Shown piece after piece: positions 51,576 to 61,181 of a stretch of 64,000 nucleotides of DNA. Position 1 is the stretch's first letter; every line of letters begins with the position of its first letter. A program made the position numbers and the translations under genes. Source of the stretch: JBHELB01 sp041859045 (lineage in GTDB: Bacteria > Hydrogenedentota > Hydrogenedentia > Hydrogenedentales > SLHB01); assembly GCA_041859045.1 (NCBI GenBank), contig JBHELB010000068.1, forward strand, positions 1 to 64,000, in the 5' to 3' direction. The notes under the pieces are model-generated. The model did no database searches. It had not been told where the DNA came from and saw only the letters and a program-made list of their open reading frames with translations.

Positions 51576-52580
51576 ATGAAGTTCATTGACGCAATCATCA
51601 TGCAGGCAAAAAAAGAGATTCGGACCATCCTGTTGCCCGAGCCCGAAGACGATCGTACGCTCAAAGCAGCGGATATGATTCTTGCTCAAGGCATCGCGGA
51701 TGTCGTGTTGGTGGGCGACGAAGCCAAGACACGCGCGCGCCTGAGTGAACTCGGAATCACCCGCAGCATCCAGATCGTGGACCCCGTGACTTCGGAACAT
51801 ACCGACTCGTTTACCGAAGAGTTGTTTGAGATGCGTAAGGCCAAGGGCGTTACCGCGGAGCAGGCCAAGGCGACGATGTTGGAGCCGATCCCGCACGGCA
51901 TGATGATGTTGCACCGTGGTTTGGGGCATGGTCTAGTGGCGGGGGCGATCCATTCGACCGCCGACACGCTGCGCCCGGCGCTTCAGATTTTGCGCACGGC
52001 TCCGGGCTGCAAGCTGGTGTCCGCCTTTTTCTTCATGGCGATGCCGAACGACGGCCCGACGTATCTTTTTGCGGACAGCGGTCTGGTGGAGAACCCGGAC
52101 GCGGAGCAGTTGGCCGAGATTGCGCTGAGCACCGCGCAGACCGCGCTTAGTTTCGATATCCCGCCGTACGTGGCGATGATCAGCTATTCGACGAAGGGTT
52201 CCGCGAAGAGCGTGTTAACAGAGAAGGTGGTCGAGGCGACGCGCATCGCCCAATCGAAGATCGCCGAGCGCTTTGGTGCGGACAGTCCCGTGCGTATCGA
52301 CGGCGAACTTCAAGTCGATGCCGCGATTGTAGAGTCCGTGGGCAAGTCGAAAGCGCCGGGGAGTGAAGTGGCAGGCCGGGCGCGCGTGCTGATTTTCCCC
52401 GATCTCAACTGCGGCAATTCCGCATATAAACTTGTTCAGCGTTTGGCCGGCGCCGAGGCCTATGGGCCTATCCTGCAGGGGCTGCGCCTGCCCGTAAACG
52501 ACTTGTCCCGGGGCTGTTCCGCCGAGGACATCGTCGGTGTCGCCGCGATCAACGCGGTGCAGAGCCAGATGCTGAAATAG
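51576..52580 (+). CDS. pta: Phosphate acetyltransferase
   Basis: 334 residues, the short Pta form without the N-terminal regulatory domain. RTILLPEPEDDRTLKAA, GLVAGAIHSTADTLRPAL, FADSGLVENPD and MISYSTKGSA are typical. It converts acetyl-CoA and phosphate to acetyl phosphate. ackA follows after 19 bases. Confidence 0.93.
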   Translation: MKFIDAIIMQAKKEIRTILLPEPEDDRTLKAADMILAQGIADVVLVGDEAKTRARLSELGITRSIQIVDPVTSEHTDSFTEELFEMRKAKGVTAEQAKATMLEPIPHGMMMLHRGLGHGLVAGAIHSTADTLRPALQILRTAPGCKLVSAFFFMAMPNDGPTYLFADSGLVENPDAEQLAEIALSTAQTALSFDIPPYVAMISYSTKGSAKSVLTEKVVEATRIAQSKIAERFGADSPVRIDGELQVDAAIVESVGKSKAPGSEVAGRARVLIFPDLNCGNSAYKLVQRLAGAEAYGPILQGLRLPVNDLSRGCSAEDIVGVAAINAVQSQMLK

Positions 52581-52599
52581 CCCGAAAGAGAACGTAGTA

Positions 52600-53910
52600 A
52601 TGAAAGTCCTCGTCCTCAACAGTGGTTCCTCCTCCGTAAAGTACAAGGTTTTCTCGGTGGACGGCGAAAGCAAGGTCGTCGCCAAAGGAGCAGTCGAGCG
52701 GATCGGCCTGGAAGGCTCCCGCATCGAGTGTGCCTGCGATCAGACCGAGTGGAAGGTCTGCTCACGCCAGAGCGTGTTCCGCGAGAACGGCGGCCGCATG
52801 CCCATCCCCGATCACAGCGCGGCGATCGACGCAATCTGCAAGTCGCTGTTGAGTTCGGATTGCGGCGTTATCTCGGATCTATCCGAACTGAGCGGCATCG
52901 GCCATCGCGTGGTGCACGGCGGCGAGGAATTCACCCGTTCGGTGGTGATCGACGCGGCGGTGATCGACGGAATTCGCAAGTGCGCGCGTCTGGCGCCGTT
53001 GCATAATCCGCCCGCGTTGCTTGGCATCGAAGCCTGCGCCAAGATCTTCGGCGATATCCCGCAGGTGGCCGTGTTCGACACCGCGTTTCACCACACGATT
53101 CCCCCGAAGGCTTTTCGCTACGCCATACCCAAGTCGCTTTACACCGAACACGGCGTGCGCAAATACGGCTTCCACGGCACCTCGCACCATTATGTTGCCC
53201 TCGAAGCCGCCAAAATCCTTGGCCGGCCGTTCGAGGACGTGCGCCTGATTACCTGCCACCTCGGTAACGGCAGCAGCATCACCGCGGTCGACCGCGGCAA
53301 GTCCGTCGAGACGAGCATGGGCCTGACGCCGATGGGCGGACTCATGATGGGCACCCGCTGCGGCGACATGGACCCCTATATTCCGCTGTTCATTATGAAG
53401 GAATTGGGACTGAGCCCCGAGCAAGTTGAGAAGATGCTCAACAAAGAGAGCGGTTTCGAAGGCGTTTGCGGGCATGCCGACGTGCGCGACTGCGAAGCCC
53501 ACGCCGCCAAGGGTGATGCCGACGCGGAACTCGCCCTCGAGATGTTTGCTTACCGCGTGGGGCGTTTCATCGGTTCATACTCGATGGTGATCAACGGCCC
53601 GGACGCGATCGTGTTTACCGGCGGCATTGGCGAGCGCGGCGCGAAAATGCGTAGCCGCATTCTTCAGAACGCGGGGTATCTAGGCGTCGAGATTGACGAG
53701 GAAAAGAACGCCCGAAACGCGCGCGACATCTCGACCGACCGCGCGCAGGTTCGCGCGTTGGTCATTCCGACCGATGAAGAACTCATGATCGCGCGCCAGA
53801 CGGCGCAGTTGGTGTGTCCTCAATCGCTTTCCGAGCCCAAACCGTGTGGCAACCCCAGCGGTAACGGCAAGAGCCATCCGGAGAATGCGTCCCTCGCGCA
53901 GACGGTCTAG
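52600..53910 (+). CDS. ackA: Acetate kinase
   Basis: 436 residues. LVLNSGSSSVKYK is the N-terminal ASKHA phosphate loop, GHRVVHGG and FDTAFHHTIP the substrate site (catalytic Asp and His), GFHGTSHHYV, LGNGSSITA and TGGIGERGA. It forms ATP and acetate from acetyl phosphate, giving an overflow or fermentation route with pta. A 30-residue polar extension follows the conserved end. Confidence 0.96.
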   Translation: MKVLVLNSGSSSVKYKVFSVDGESKVVAKGAVERIGLEGSRIECACDQTEWKVCSRQSVFRENGGRMPIPDHSAAIDAICKSLLSSDCGVISDLSELSGIGHRVVHGGEEFTRSVVIDAAVIDGIRKCARLAPLHNPPALLGIEACAKIFGDIPQVAVFDTAFHHTIPPKAFRYAIPKSLYTEHGVRKYGFHGTSHHYVALEAAKILGRPFEDVRLITCHLGNGSSITAVDRGKSVETSMGLTPMGGLMMGTRCGDMDPYIPLFIMKELGLSPEQVEKMLNKESGFEGVCGHADVRDCEAHAAKGDADAELALEMFAYRVGRFIGSYSMVINGPDAIVFTGGIGERGAKMRSRILQNAGYLGVEIDEEKNARNARDISTDRAQVRALVIPTDEELMIARQTAQLVCPQSLSEPKPCGNPSGNGKSHPENASLAQTV

Positions 53911-53930
53911 CCTAACGAGTTTTCCTGTGA

Positions 53931-53970
53931 AGACGCAGTCGTGGACGTTCACGGCTGCGTCTCTTGTTTT
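53931..53970 (+). terminator. Rho-independent terminator after ackA
   Basis: An 8-bp stem (53931-53938 with 53955-53962), a wobble pair and a further 4-bp stem form one hairpin, followed by CTTGTTTT. Confidence 0.85.
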
Positions 53971-54066
53971 GAAAACGCGTAATCCCCAATGGCGGCACTC
54001 TCGCTGAATACGCTCTAGCCCGAACCCGCCGACGTCGTGGCATGGTCGAATTCTTGATGCAATGCC

Positions 54067-54094
54067 GCGGGACCAGCGTTTGGTTTTTTCCCGC
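54067..54094 (+). promoter_or_regulatory. Leader hairpin before the Nramp gene
   Basis: GCGGGA (54067-54072) pairs with TCCCGC (54089-54094) around an inner CCA/TGG stem and six T. It lies about 110 bases before the start and could be a metal-responsive leader. It does not match the yybP-ykoY manganese riboswitch core as I know it. Confidence 0.25.
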
Positions 54095-54207
54095 CCTCTG
54101 TGCATCATAGCGCGATTAGACGCCATCCGCGTGCGAGAAATAGTCGGCAACTCCTTAACGTCGAACAGTTACTTCAGCACGCGTGGACAACAAAAAGGAG
54201 CGGCATT

Positions 54208-56109
54208 ATGCCTACAAGCAATGCCAAAACGATTGGCGGCTCTATCGAGCCGGTTGTAGTACGCAAGCGCGGCTGGGGCCGCCGCTTGTTTGCCTATCTT
54301 GGGCCTGCGTATCTGGTGAGTGTCGGGTACATGGATCCGGGAAACTGGGCCACGGACATTGAGGGGGGGGCGCGATTCGGGTATTCGCTGATCTGGGTGT
54401 TGTTGGCGTGCAACCTTATGGCGGTGCTGTTGCAGACGCTTTCGGCGCGCTTGGGCATCGTGACGGGACACGATCTGGCGCAGGCGTGTCGGCGCGAGTA
54501 CCCGAAGCCGGTGGGATTCGCCCTGTGGGTATTGGCGGAACTCGCGATTGCCGCGACGGATCTCGCGGAAGCGCTCGGCACGATCATCGGCTTGAATCTC
54601 TTGTTCGGTCTGCCGCTGCTCTGGGGGTGCGTGGTGACGGCGTTCGACACGTTCCTGCTGCTGGCGATGCAACGCATGGGCGTGCGCAAGATTGAGGCTG
54701 CGATCTTGAGCATGGTCGGCGCGATCGGAATGTGTTTTATGATCGAGATTTTCTTAGCGCAGCCGGATTGGGGCGGCATTGCGCGGGGATTCGTGCCGTC
54801 GTTCGATTCCTCGGCACTGTACATCATGATCGGTATGCTTGGGGCAACGGTCATGCCGCACAATCTATACCTGCACTCGTCGCTTGTGCAGTCGCGCGCG
54901 GTATCGAACACGTTAACGGGCAAGAAGGAGGCGTGCCGGTTCAATTTTGTGGATTCGACGGTCGCGCTTAACGCCGCGTTTTTCGTCAACGCCGCGATCC
55001 TTGTCATGGCGGCGGCCAATTTCCATTCGCGGGGCATCGAGGTCACGCGCATCCAGGACGCGCACATGCTCCTGGAAAATCTCTTGGGCGGCACGCTCGC
55101 CCCTATCGCGTTTGCCATCGCGCTGCTGGCGGCGGGGCAAAGCTCGACCATCACGGGCACGATCTCCGGCCAGGTTGTGATGGAAGGCTTCCTGAATCTT
55201 CGCATGCGTCCGTGGCTGCGTCGGTTGGTCACGCGGTCGGTGGCGCTGGTGCCGGCAATTCTGGTGATCGCCTATATGGGAGACGAGGGCACCTACAAAC
55301 TTCTGATCTTGTCGCAGGTGATCTTGAGCTTGCAGCTTCCGTTCGCGACGATCCCGCTGCTGCATTTCACTTCCGACTCGCGGAAAATGGGTACGTTCTC
55401 GAATCCGCGTTGGGTAAAGGGGTTGGGATGGTGCGCCGTCGCGATCATTGTGTGCCTCAACCTCAAGCTGGTCTACGATACGATCCTGTCCGACATTCAC
55501 ACGAGCCCGTGGTATGTGATCTTGCCGGTGTTGTCTCTTGTGGCGGCTTTGTTGAGTCTCTTGGCCTACATCGTGATAAAGCCGTTGGTGCGCCCAGGCA
55601 AGGTTTGGGAAGAGGGCATGCCGCGCTTGAGCCGTGCGGTGGCGAAGCAACTCAAGCCGATAGCGCTGAAGGAAATTGGCGTCGCGCTTGAGCACACGGA
55701 AGGCGACGGAGAGGTGATCTCGGCGGCGGTGAGCATGGCGCGCTCGCACAAGGCGCGGATTACCCTGCTGCACATTGTGGATACGCCGGGCGCTATGGTC
55801 TATGGGCAAGAAAGCGCGAGCTTGCACGAGTCCGAGGATCAGCAATACCTCGAGGATCTCGCGCGGGAGATAGAAGAGCACGATCTCCCGGTGGAAACGA
55901 TGCTGCGGTACGGCAAACCGCAAGAGGAGATTGTTCGCGCGACGAAGGAAGCGGGGTTCGACCTGTTGATTCTCGGGTCGCACGGACACAGAGGGTTCGC
56001 CGATCTGTTCTATGGCGCAACGGTTGACCGGGTGCGCCATGCGCTCGATGTGCCGGTGATGGTGGTGCGCTCGCACGGGACGGAGTGGGCGACCCGCGGG
56101 GTGAGTTAA
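54208..56109 (+). CDS. Nramp divalent-metal transporter fused to a universal stress protein domain
   Basis: 633 residues. Eleven or so membrane segments with the Nramp metal motifs DPGNWATD (helix 1) and MPHNLYLHS (helix 6). It probably imports manganese or iron with protons. From about residue 490 a cytoplasmic UspA domain follows (IGVALEHTEGDG, ending LGSHGHRG...GATVDRVRH), with the ATP-binding G-2x-G-9x-G pattern. Start ATG 54208 with AAAAAGGAG. Confidence 0.9.
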   Translation: MPTSNAKTIGGSIEPVVVRKRGWGRRLFAYLGPAYLVSVGYMDPGNWATDIEGGARFGYSLIWVLLACNLMAVLLQTLSARLGIVTGHDLAQACRREYPKPVGFALWVLAELAIAATDLAEALGTIIGLNLLFGLPLLWGCVVTAFDTFLLLAMQRMGVRKIEAAILSMVGAIGMCFMIEIFLAQPDWGGIARGFVPSFDSSALYIMIGMLGATVMPHNLYLHSSLVQSRAVSNTLTGKKEACRFNFVDSTVALNAAFFVNAAILVMAAANFHSRGIEVTRIQDAHMLLENLLGGTLAPIAFAIALLAAGQSSTITGTISGQVVMEGFLNLRMRPWLRRLVTRSVALVPAILVIAYMGDEGTYKLLILSQVILSLQLPFATIPLLHFTSDSRKMGTFSNPRWVKGLGWCAVAIIVCLNLKLVYDTILSDIHTSPWYVILPVLSLVAALLSLLAYIVIKPLVRPGKVWEEGMPRLSRAVAKQLKPIALKEIGVALEHTEGDGEVISAAVSMARSHKARITLLHIVDTPGAMVYGQESASLHESEDQQYLEDLAREIEEHDLPVETMLRYGKPQEEIVRATKEAGFDLLILGSHGHRGFADLFYGATVDRVRHALDVPVMVVRSHGTEWATRGVS

Positions 56110-56116
56110 GCGCTGC

Positions 56117-56917
56117 CTACGGGGCTGGGGTTGCCGGACGGCGACGGAGGTAACTCCAGCCCCACAGGCCGAGCAGCAGCAGCGCGAGGCTGATGACCTG
56201 CGATACGGTGAGATGCAGCAGAGGGCGCGCGCTGTCGTCGCGAAAGGCCTCAGCCGTGAAACGGACGACACCGTAGAGCATGCCGTAGGCGGCAACCACT
56301 TGCCCATCCGCGCGTTTGCGCTGTAACACGGCGCGAAGGATGAGGAACCCCGCGAAGAGCATAACCGTGAGATAGAGTTGCGTGGGATGTGTGGGGAGGG
56401 ATTCCATCGCGCCCTGCGCGATGCGTCCATGGGCAAGTTGGTCGTTGTAAGGGCCGCTGCCTTTGGGAAACGAAATGGCCCAAGGGATATTGGTCGTTCG
56501 CCCCCAACAGCAGCCGTTGAGAAAACAGCCGACGCGCGTGATCGCTTCGCCCAGGGCTAGGTACGGGCCGATGATGTCGAGTCCTTTGAGCATGGGGATG
56601 CGCTGAAACCGGAACACAAGCAGCACCGCCAGAATCCCGCCAGCAAGCCCGCCGTAGAAAACGAGCCCGCCTTGCCAGAGAAAGATCGCGCGCCAGACCT
56701 GGGTGGGATCGCCGTATTGGAGATGCCAGAACGCCCGCGCGCCGAAAAGGGCGCCGAGAAAGGCGAATACGCCGGTGCTGGGGGGGATGATGAACCCTTC
56801 GTTGCGCCGTACGGAAGCGCGCACCACGAGGATGGAGCAGAGGATAAACGCGAGGGCAAGCATCTCGCGGTAGGCGTAGAGCGGGTAACCAAGAACGGTG
56901 AATAGCACGGGGCGCAT
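56117..56917 (-). CDS. lgt: Prolipoprotein diacylglyceryl transferase Lgt
   Basis: 266 residues with seven membrane segments. QGGLVFYGGLAGG, GEAITRVGCFLNGCCWG (catalytic Arg), HPTQLY and RFTAEAFR are the Lgt motifs. It attaches diacylglycerol to the lipobox Cys, acting on proteins such as the lipoproteins at 20.8 and 61.2 kb. ATG 56917 with GAGAGGA. Confidence 0.95.
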   Translation of the reverse strand: MRPVLFTVLGYPLYAYREMLALAFILCSILVVRASVRRNEGFIIPPSTGVFAFLGALFGARAFWHLQYGDPTQVWRAIFLWQGGLVFYGGLAGGILAVLLVFRFQRIPMLKGLDIIGPYLALGEAITRVGCFLNGCCWGRTTNIPWAISFPKGSGPYNDQLAHGRIAQGAMESLPTHPTQLYLTVMLFAGFLILRAVLQRKRADGQVVAAYGMLYGVVRFTAEAFRDDSARPLLHLTVSQVISLALLLLGLWGWSYLRRRPATPAP

Positions 56918-56955
56918 GGAAAGTCCTCTCTCATCGGTCGCCGAGCGGTGGCACT

Positions 56956-57645
56956 TTACCAGATACCCGGCAGAAGGCGCGAGGTGACCTTCTCTGCGTA
57001 GGCGGCGTAGCCTTCGAGTTCGGCATGAAGAATTCTGTCTTCGAAGTACGTGCGGAGGACTACGAGTACGCAGAGCAATACGGCAGGAAGCAAGGTCCAC
57101 AGTGAGCCAAGCGCCAAGGGAATGCTGATGAACAGGACGATGGCCCCGAGGTACATTGGGTGGCGGACGTAACGGTAGGGACCGGTCGTGATCACGCGAT
57201 GCCCGCGTTCTTTCTGGATCTCAACCACGCGCGATAGATAGGGGTTCGCGCATGTCACCCACCCGATTAGCATTAATGAAAGCACGACGCCCGCGAACCC
57301 CACGGCTTCCACTTCCCACGTAACCTGCGACCAACGATGGCGAACGGCATCGAGCCCAGGCAGAAAGAGGTAGGGAAGGAGCAGCACGGTGGATAGCCAC
57401 ACGAAGACTTTGTCCCAGCCACGCGCTGTCGGCTTCAGAAAGATCAGGCGGTCTTTGAGCAGGGCAGGATCATGGCGTTTGAGCCACGCGGTGAGCAGCG
57501 CCGAAAACGCGAACTGTAGAATCAGGTAGAGCCACGCCTCGGGCCAGAAAATCGTGCCCGCGGTTCCCATAAAAGCCGCCGCCATGAGGACAAAATACGC
57601 AACAAAAATGACGGCAATCCGCACGGACGAGATCTCGGACGCCAC
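56956..57645 (-). CDS. Isoprenylcysteine-carboxyl-methyltransferase-like membrane protein
   Basis: 229 residues, five or six membrane segments. TGPYRYVRHPMYLG and the ending RTYFEDRILHAELEGY are the ICMT/PEMT signature that binds SAM. The bacterial substrate is unknown, possibly a lipid. GTG 57645 with AAGGAGG. It lies 38 bases upstream of lgt on the same strand. Confidence 0.85.
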   Translation of the reverse strand: MASEISSVRIAVIFVAYFVLMAAAFMGTAGTIFWPEAWLYLILQFAFSALLTAWLKRHDPALLKDRLIFLKPTARGWDKVFVWLSTVLLLPYLFLPGLDAVRHRWSQVTWEVEAVGFAGVVLSLMLIGWVTCANPYLSRVVEIQKERGHRVITTGPYRYVRHPMYLGAIVLFISIPLALGSLWTLLPAVLLCVLVVLRTYFEDRILHAELEGYAAYAEKVTSRLLPGIW

Positions 57646-57674
57646 GTCGGACCTCCTTCGTCCCGCGCCGAATG

Positions 57675-60600
57675 TTACCGCGCGGACGGTCTCCGGGCGA
57701 CCCAGTGTCCGCCCGCGAACACGGCCGCGAGCGAGGTCAACGTCACGAAGAGATCCGCCAGACTGCCGCCTGCCTGGCGTTTCTTGGCCACGGCGGCCTT
57801 CGCCTCTCCGCCGCGATAGCCTTCTTCCGCGACGCTGAGGTCGCTCTGCGAACATTCGTTGGTGGCACGCACCTGGTAGTTGTATTTGTGGTACTCCACC
57901 GCGCCGACGGTCGCGTTACATCCCGGAGTTCCGGGCGCGAGCATGGTCGGAGGCAACGCGGTGAAATCGTCAAACGTCAACGTGAGTCCGTCGGTGTGGC
58001 CTATCAGTTCCGGGACGTCGGAACTGCCCGCCGCCGTGCGGTAGATATCGTACCCCGTCGCGCCATAGGACGCCGACCACTCGATCAAAACGCTGTCGGC
58101 GAGCGTGCCGTCTGTCGCGAAGATCGCCCCTGGGGCAGGCGGCGTCGTGCAGGTGAACTCGAAGCTAACGCCGTTACTTGTGCCAGCGGACGTGACGACG
58201 GTGACGTCGACCACCCCTGCGGCGTGCGCGGGAGTGGTCGCGACGAGTTGATTGTCGTCGAGGACAGAGAACTGCGTCGCGGGCACATTACCAAACATCA
58301 CTTGCGTTGTGAAGGCAAGGTTTTGGCCCGTGAGAATCACTTCGAGTCCGCCAGCGGTGGTTCCGCCGTTGAAACTCAACAGGGATAGCGTGGGAGGATC
58401 GAGCACGGTGAGCGATGCGCCGTCGGACTCGACCCAGCCATACGCGTTGGACACGAGGCAGGTATACACCCCCTCGCGGCTCTGCTGCGCCGATGGAATC
58501 GTGTAGGTCGTGTCGGTGCCAGAGAAGAGATCGGCGCCGTCTTTGCGCCACTGGTAAGAAAGCGGCGGAGTGCCGGTCGCCATGATGGAAAATGCAGCGG
58601 GGCTTCCCGGCGCCACGGTCTGGGACAGCGGCTGTAGCGTCAGCGCGGGAGGAGTGTTCACCACGGTGACTTTGGCCTCGTTACTGGTCACCGTACCGGC
58701 TTCATTCGAGACGGTGCAGGTGTACGAACCTTCGTCCGCCTCCTCGGCATTGTCAATGGTGTAGGCGGCGCTGCTGGCAAAATCGATCACCACGCCGTTC
58801 TTCTTCCATTGGTACGTGAGGGGCAGCGATCCCGAGGCCAGGACAGTAAGCGAGGTGGTCGCGCCGAGTTCAAGGTCTATGGATTGAGGATGTTCCACAA
58901 TCGCCGGGGGATCTTTCTGGGTAAGCACAATCGTGTCGCTTACGGGACTCGATTCGCCCGCGGAATTTCGGGCTTTGGCGTAAACGATTTTGATGCCGTC
59001 GCCGCTCGAAAGCGTGAGCGACGTCGTGGGGATGAAGGGCAGCCACGTCGCCCCCGCAAAATTAGGCGACTCGCTGATCATGAGTTCGGAAGGCGCATTG
59101 CTGCACACCGTCTTGACCAACACGTTGCGTGAAAAGGTTTTGGCGGCGCCTTCGTTGATCTGAAATGCGGAAATCACCGGCGGATTTTGGCGATCGGGAA
59201 GCCAGGGATTGGTCCCGTAAATATAGTATTCGTCAGAGTCCTTCACGCCGTCGTTATCCATATCGCCTTCGGCGGAATTCCACTCTTGTTCGTCAGTCGT
59301 CCCGTCGTCGTCGGTATCCACGCTGGGATCGCGCAGCATGACATATAGCGCGCTGGGGTAGAAGCCGCCGAAGTGCACCGTATTGACTGCGGCGCGCGTG
59401 CTCTGCGTGGGAAAATCGGCGCCCGTATTGGGGTTGACCTCGAAACGGCGGTAGTTGCTGCTCGAAATCTGAATCCCTATGCGGTGGCCAACATCGAAGA
59501 CCCAACTAATATCGCCGAGATCGACCGTGATCGGCACAATTTGTCCCGGCACGATCGGCGACGGAGGAACATTCAGGCCATTGCGGTACTTGACGCGCTG
59601 TACGCCATCGAGCAACAAGACTTCGCGGGCCGGCGAGGTGGGGTAGACGTCGACGAGCTTCACCGTGAAATCGGTGTCGACACCGTCCGTGCTCACGTAG
59701 AGCTGCACGCGAAAGTGCCCCGTGGTTTCCGTGGCGTAGTTGAATGCGGCGGTCGCGAATTTTAGGACGTCACCGCGATTGCTTACGGAGCTTTGGTCGA
59801 GAGGACCGGCGATCAAGGTGAGGTTCTGACCGCCTTGCGTGGGCACGGGACCGCTCGGACTGAAGACAAACGTCTCTTGCGTCGTTGTGGTGGACGGCGT
59901 GGTGGACAGGAGATCGCCGAACGAAAGGTAGAAAGGGGTCTCACGCGGCGGGAACGGCGGCCATTTGTCGGCCGTGCGCCATTCCATTGCGCCTGCGAGC
60001 GTGCGGTCATCGGGGCCGACGGTATAGTAGGTGACCGGCGGCTCGGACATGATCGGGTCGACAACGCCTGAAAGCCAGTACTGGGCGAAACGCTTCTGGT
60101 ACGGCGTCACTTTGAAATCTTGGTAGTTCGCCGGCAAATGAAACCCAGTCGTGTTCTCGTTCCAATCTCCGTGCGTGGTGGGACGCATGGCCAGTTTCTG
60201 GTTACCCCTCGCGCCTTCGCCGCCGCGGTACTGCCGCTCGATGAAAAAACGAACCGTGCTGTTTGCGAAGATGTCCCACCAACCGCTGACGTGCAGGCCG
60301 GGGGCGTTCATCAGTGGCGCGCGCGAGTGCGCGTCGTAATACGTCCAGTAGCTGCTGGTGGGCACTTCCGCTTTCCAGACGTTCACATACTGCGGAACGC
60401 CGACGACCGTCAGCCAGTCTTCGCACAGCGCTTTGTGAAACACGCCGCCGTGGTACGCGAGATCGAGAGAGAAGTTGGAACCGCCGTCCCGGAAGATCTG
60501 TACGCCGAGGTCGGTGGTTGCGCCGCTGAGCAAGGCCGACGTGATCGAGGTGGCCGAGCCGCCGTAGGTGCCGACTTTGCCGTTGCACCAAGGCTGCGCC

Positions 60601-60935
60601 TTGATCCACTTGAGCGTGTCGACGCCGTCCTGTTTTGTGCCCCAACCGTCATCGGCGAATGGCTGAAAGACGCCGCCGCTGCCGCTAGTGCCGCGCACGC
60701 TCTGACAGACAAACACCATGCCGATGTCATTCCACGTCGTTCCCTTTGTGGCGCGAGCATATGGCGTACGCTCTAGGATTACGGGCCATGCCGGTCCGCC
60801 GGTGCTTGGGAAAAAGACGTCGGTCACCAAGGTCGTGCCGTCCGTCATCGGCACGTCGTAGGTGGCTCCGAAGGCGGGTGCGGTCAAAAGACAGAACAAA
60901 ACCACGCAGGAGGCAAGAATGATTCGCGGCGACAT
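57675..60935 (-). CDS. Secreted CocE/NonD hydrolase with Ig, TIG and FN3 domains and a C-terminal anchor
   Basis: 1086 residues. Signal peptide, then an X-Pro dipeptidyl-peptidase (S15)/CocE domain (about 25-540) with putative triad Ser127 (YGGSATS), Asp221 (GWWDIF) and His255 (PTTHGD). A calcium TSP3-like segment (DTDDDGTTDEQE, DMDNDGVKDSDE; about 540-580) follows, then two Ig-like domains (about 675-850), a TIG/IPT domain (about 855-925) and an FN3 domain (about 930-1040). It ends with GGSLADLFVTLTSLAAVFAGG and HWVARRPSAR, a hydrophobic helix with an Arg tail like a sorting signal. Start ATG 60935 with GGGGA. Confidence 0.85.
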   Translation of the reverse strand: MSPRIILASCVVLFCLLTAPAFGATYDVPMTDGTTLVTDVFFPSTGGPAWPVILERTPYARATKGTTWNDIGMVFVCQSVRGTSGSGGVFQPFADDGWGTKQDGVDTLKWIKAQPWCNGKVGTYGGSATSITSALLSGATTDLGVQIFRDGGSNFSLDLAYHGGVFHKALCEDWLTVVGVPQYVNVWKAEVPTSSYWTYYDAHSRAPLMNAPGLHVSGWWDIFANSTVRFFIERQYRGGEGARGNQKLAMRPTTHGDWNENTTGFHLPANYQDFKVTPYQKRFAQYWLSGVVDPIMSEPPVTYYTVGPDDRTLAGAMEWRTADKWPPFPPRETPFYLSFGDLLSTTPSTTTTQETFVFSPSGPVPTQGGQNLTLIAGPLDQSSVSNRGDVLKFATAAFNYATETTGHFRVQLYVSTDGVDTDFTVKLVDVYPTSPAREVLLLDGVQRVKYRNGLNVPPSPIVPGQIVPITVDLGDISWVFDVGHRIGIQISSSNYRRFEVNPNTGADFPTQSTRAAVNTVHFGGFYPSALYVMLRDPSVDTDDDGTTDEQEWNSAEGDMDNDGVKDSDEYYIYGTNPWLPDRQNPPVISAFQINEGAAKTFSRNVLVKTVCSNAPSELMISESPNFAGATWLPFIPTTSLTLSSGDGIKIVYAKARNSAGESSPVSDTIVLTQKDPPAIVEHPQSIDLELGATTSLTVLASGSLPLTYQWKKNGVVIDFASSAAYTIDNAEEADEGSYTCTVSNEAGTVTSNEAKVTVVNTPPALTLQPLSQTVAPGSPAAFSIMATGTPPLSYQWRKDGADLFSGTDTTYTIPSAQQSREGVYTCLVSNAYGWVESDGASLTVLDPPTLSLLSFNGGTTAGGLEVILTGQNLAFTTQVMFGNVPATQFSVLDDNQLVATTPAHAAGVVDVTVVTSAGTSNGVSFEFTCTTPPAPGAIFATDGTLADSVLIEWSASYGATGYDIYRTAAGSSDVPELIGHTDGLTLTFDDFTALPPTMLAPGTPGCNATVGAVEYHKYNYQVRATNECSQSDLSVAEEGYRGGEAKAAVAKKRQAGGSLADLFVTLTSLAAVFAGGHWVARRPSAR

Positions 60936-61129
60936 AACCTTTATCCCCAAATGGTTAGCCCTTCACTTCCTTCGGGCGCTGCGCCCTTGCGGAAGCGTAT
61001 CCACACACCTCAGCGGGCCGGTTTTTGGTCGGAACGATCCGCCAGATTCCGGCGCTAGGCTATACGATACCACACCCTCGCCCAAACCGCCAGAAACTAT
61101 TTACAGAACTTTCCTTCCCCGTGACGGCC

Positions 61130-61165
61130 AAAAAAAACCGGGCCGAGGCGAAAACCTCGGCCCGG
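61130..61165 (-). terminator. Terminator of the CocE-like lipoprotein gene
   Basis: A perfect 11-bp stem (61138-61148 with 61155-61165) precedes eight T on the minus strand (61130-61137). Confidence 0.93.
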
Positions 61166-61181
61166 CCGGAGCGTCGTCACT

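Noticed and set aside
53971..54207. Manganese (yybP-ykoY) riboswitch before the Nramp gene
   Set aside because: Only a simple hairpin with a T-run is visible; I could not find the conserved paired loops of the aptamer.
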